A stretch of 64,000 nucleotides of DNA from Lactobacillus amylolyticus DSM 11664 (GTDB lineage: Bacteria > Bacillota > Bacilli > Lactobacillales > Lactobacillaceae), in the NCBI RefSeq assembly GCF_000178475.1, contig NZ_ADNY01000011.1, positions 1 to 64,000 of the forward strand, given 5' to 3'. A model generated the notes under the pieces. The model ran no database searches, was not told the DNA's origin, and saw nothing but the letters and a program-made list of their open reading frames with translations. This document shows positions 63,054-64,000 of the stretch, piece after piece (positions within the stretch are counted from its first letter, which is position 1; each line of letters starts with the position of its first letter). The position numbers and the translations under genes are program-made.

Positions 63054-64000
63054 ATGTCTGTAAAATGGGAAAAAACCGGTAAGACAACCGGCGAACTTAC
63101 TTTTGATATTTCACAAGATGAAATTAAATTAGGTTTAGACCAAGCATTTAGAAGAGTTAAAAAGAATTTGCGTGTTCCTGGTTTTAGAAAAGGTCACGTA
63201 TCACGTGTAATCTTTGATCAATACTATGGTGAAGAAGCTTTATACGAAGACGCTTTAAACATTGTTTTGCCAAATGCTTATGCTGCTGCTGTAAAAGAAG
63301 CTAAGATTAAAGCAGTTGGTCAACCACAAATTCAAGCCGTATCAATGGATAAGGGTAAGGATTGGACTATGAAAGCTATCGTTTCAGTTCAACCAGAAGT
63401 TAAATTAGGTGACTACAAGGGTCTTGAAGTTCCTAAGCAAAACACCCGTGTTTATGCAAAAGATATCGATGCCGAACTCAACAAGCGTCGTGAACAAAAT
63501 GCTGAACTTGTTCTTAAGAAAGACAAAGCAGCTAAAGGTGATACTGTAACTATCGACTACAAAGGTACTATCGATGGTAAGGCTTTTGAAGGTGGCTCAG
63601 CACAAAACTACTCACTTGAATTAGGTTCAGGTGCATTTATTCCTGGCTTTGAAGATCAACTTATTGGTCACAAAGCAGGTGATGAAGTTGATGTTGTTGT
63701 AACTTTCCCTAAGGATTACGGTGCTAAGGATTTAGCAGGTAAAGAAGCACACTTTGCTACTAAGTTACACGAAGTTAAGTCAAAGCAACTTCCTAAGTTG
63801 GATGATGAGTTTGCAAAAGACGTTGATGATTCTGTAGATACTCTTGATGATTTGAAGGCTAAGATCAAGAAGAACTTAAAGGATCAAAAAGAAAAGGAAG
63901 CTAAGAATGCTATCCAACAAGCCGCTGTTGAAGCAGCTGTAAAGAATGCTGAAATCGACGAAATTCCTGATGCAATGATCCAAGAAGACATTGATACTCA
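63054..64000 (+). CDS. tig: Trigger factor (3' end outside window)
   Basis: The 315 readable residues start [20 protein letters not shown] and continue to the window edge. The ribosome-binding domain has the signature GFRKGHVSR (GFRxGxxP type, about residues 44-52). The FKBP-type PPIase domain ([21 protein letters not shown]...) spans about 158-245, and the beginning of the C-terminal chaperone domain follows. Trigger factor binds L23 at the ribosome exit and protects nascent chains. TTGGAGGT precedes the ATG at 63054. Confidence 0.97.
   Translation, partial: MSVKWEKTGKTTGELTFDISQDEIKLGLDQAFRRVKKNLRVPGFRKGHVSRVIFDQYYGEEALYEDALNIVLPNAYAAAVKEAKIKAVGQPQIQAVSMDKGKDWTMKAIVSVQPEVKLGDYKGLEVPKQNTRVYAKDIDAELNKRREQNAELVLKKDKAAKGDTVTIDYKGTIDGKAFEGGSAQNYSLELGSGAFIPGFEDQLIGHKAGDEVDVVVTFPKDYGAKDLAGKEAHFATKLHEVKSKQLPKLDDEFAKDVDDSVDTLDDLKAKIKKNLKDQKEKEAKNAIQQAAVEAAVKNAEIDEIPDAMIQEDIDT

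Overview
The window is a gene-dense, AT-rich stretch of the core chromosome of a low-GC Gram-positive. It fits a Lactobacillus of the acidophilus/helveticus/crispatus group. The evidence is the order mraZ-rsmH-ftsL-pbp-mraY-murD-murG-ftsQ-ftsA-ftsZ-sepF-yggT-ylmH-divIVA-ileS, paired RNases J1 and J2, T-box aminoacyl-tRNA synthetase leaders, RpoY, and lactobacillar families such as DUF4044, DUF3397 and DUF1831. The species is inferred from gene content and general protein resemblance; no database search was run.

Layout. 1-3750 is mostly on the minus strand: a partial universal stress protein, a small membrane protein, a 6S-type RNA, rarA, yueI, and rpsD with its leader. 3850-8800 carries ezrA, a cysteine desulfurase with thiI, and a damaged rsuA. 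8820-14310 carries T-box-valS, folC, a HAD phosphatase and radC. 14350-17440 carries mreBCD and two small membrane proteins. 17540-30950 is the complete division and cell-wall (dcw) cluster, behind three GTGGT repeats at exact 10-bp spacing that look like an MraZ operator. 30960-35780 carries T-box-ileS, a divergent cold-shock-domain protein, a Nudix hydrolase, a tail-anchored small protein and mtnN. 35784-43109 carries the tRNA-thiolation set (cysteine desulfurase, DUF1831, mnmA), two phosphatases, a TPR protein and recD2. 43224-45225 carries two genes of unknown role and a diacylglycerol-kinase-family pseudogene with three frameshifts. 45278-48119 (minus) carries rnjA, rpoY and def, with a candidate small RNA between rpoY and def. 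48233-57897 carries typA with a structured leader, ftsW, ylbG, rsmD, coaD, ylbL, comEA, comEC and holA. 57952-64000 carries divergent rpsT/rpsO, rnjB, a TPR gene, tuf and the start of tig.

The genes form a housekeeping set: peptidoglycan synthesis and division, tRNA charging and thiolation, ribosome assembly, RNA decay, DNA repair and DNA uptake. I see no insertion sequence, prophage, CRISPR array, defence island, tRNA or rRNA gene, and no convincing new multi-gene system.

The most interesting signals are non-coding or decay signals. They are a strong terminator-like cruciform inside the 5' coding region of the division PBP gene; a candidate independent small RNA at about 47371-47483; a palindrome spanning the typA promoter spacer plus a downstream attenuator; structured rpsD and rpsO leaders; and two genes (rsuA and a diacylglycerol kinase family gene) carrying clustered single-base indels while all surrounding genes are intact.
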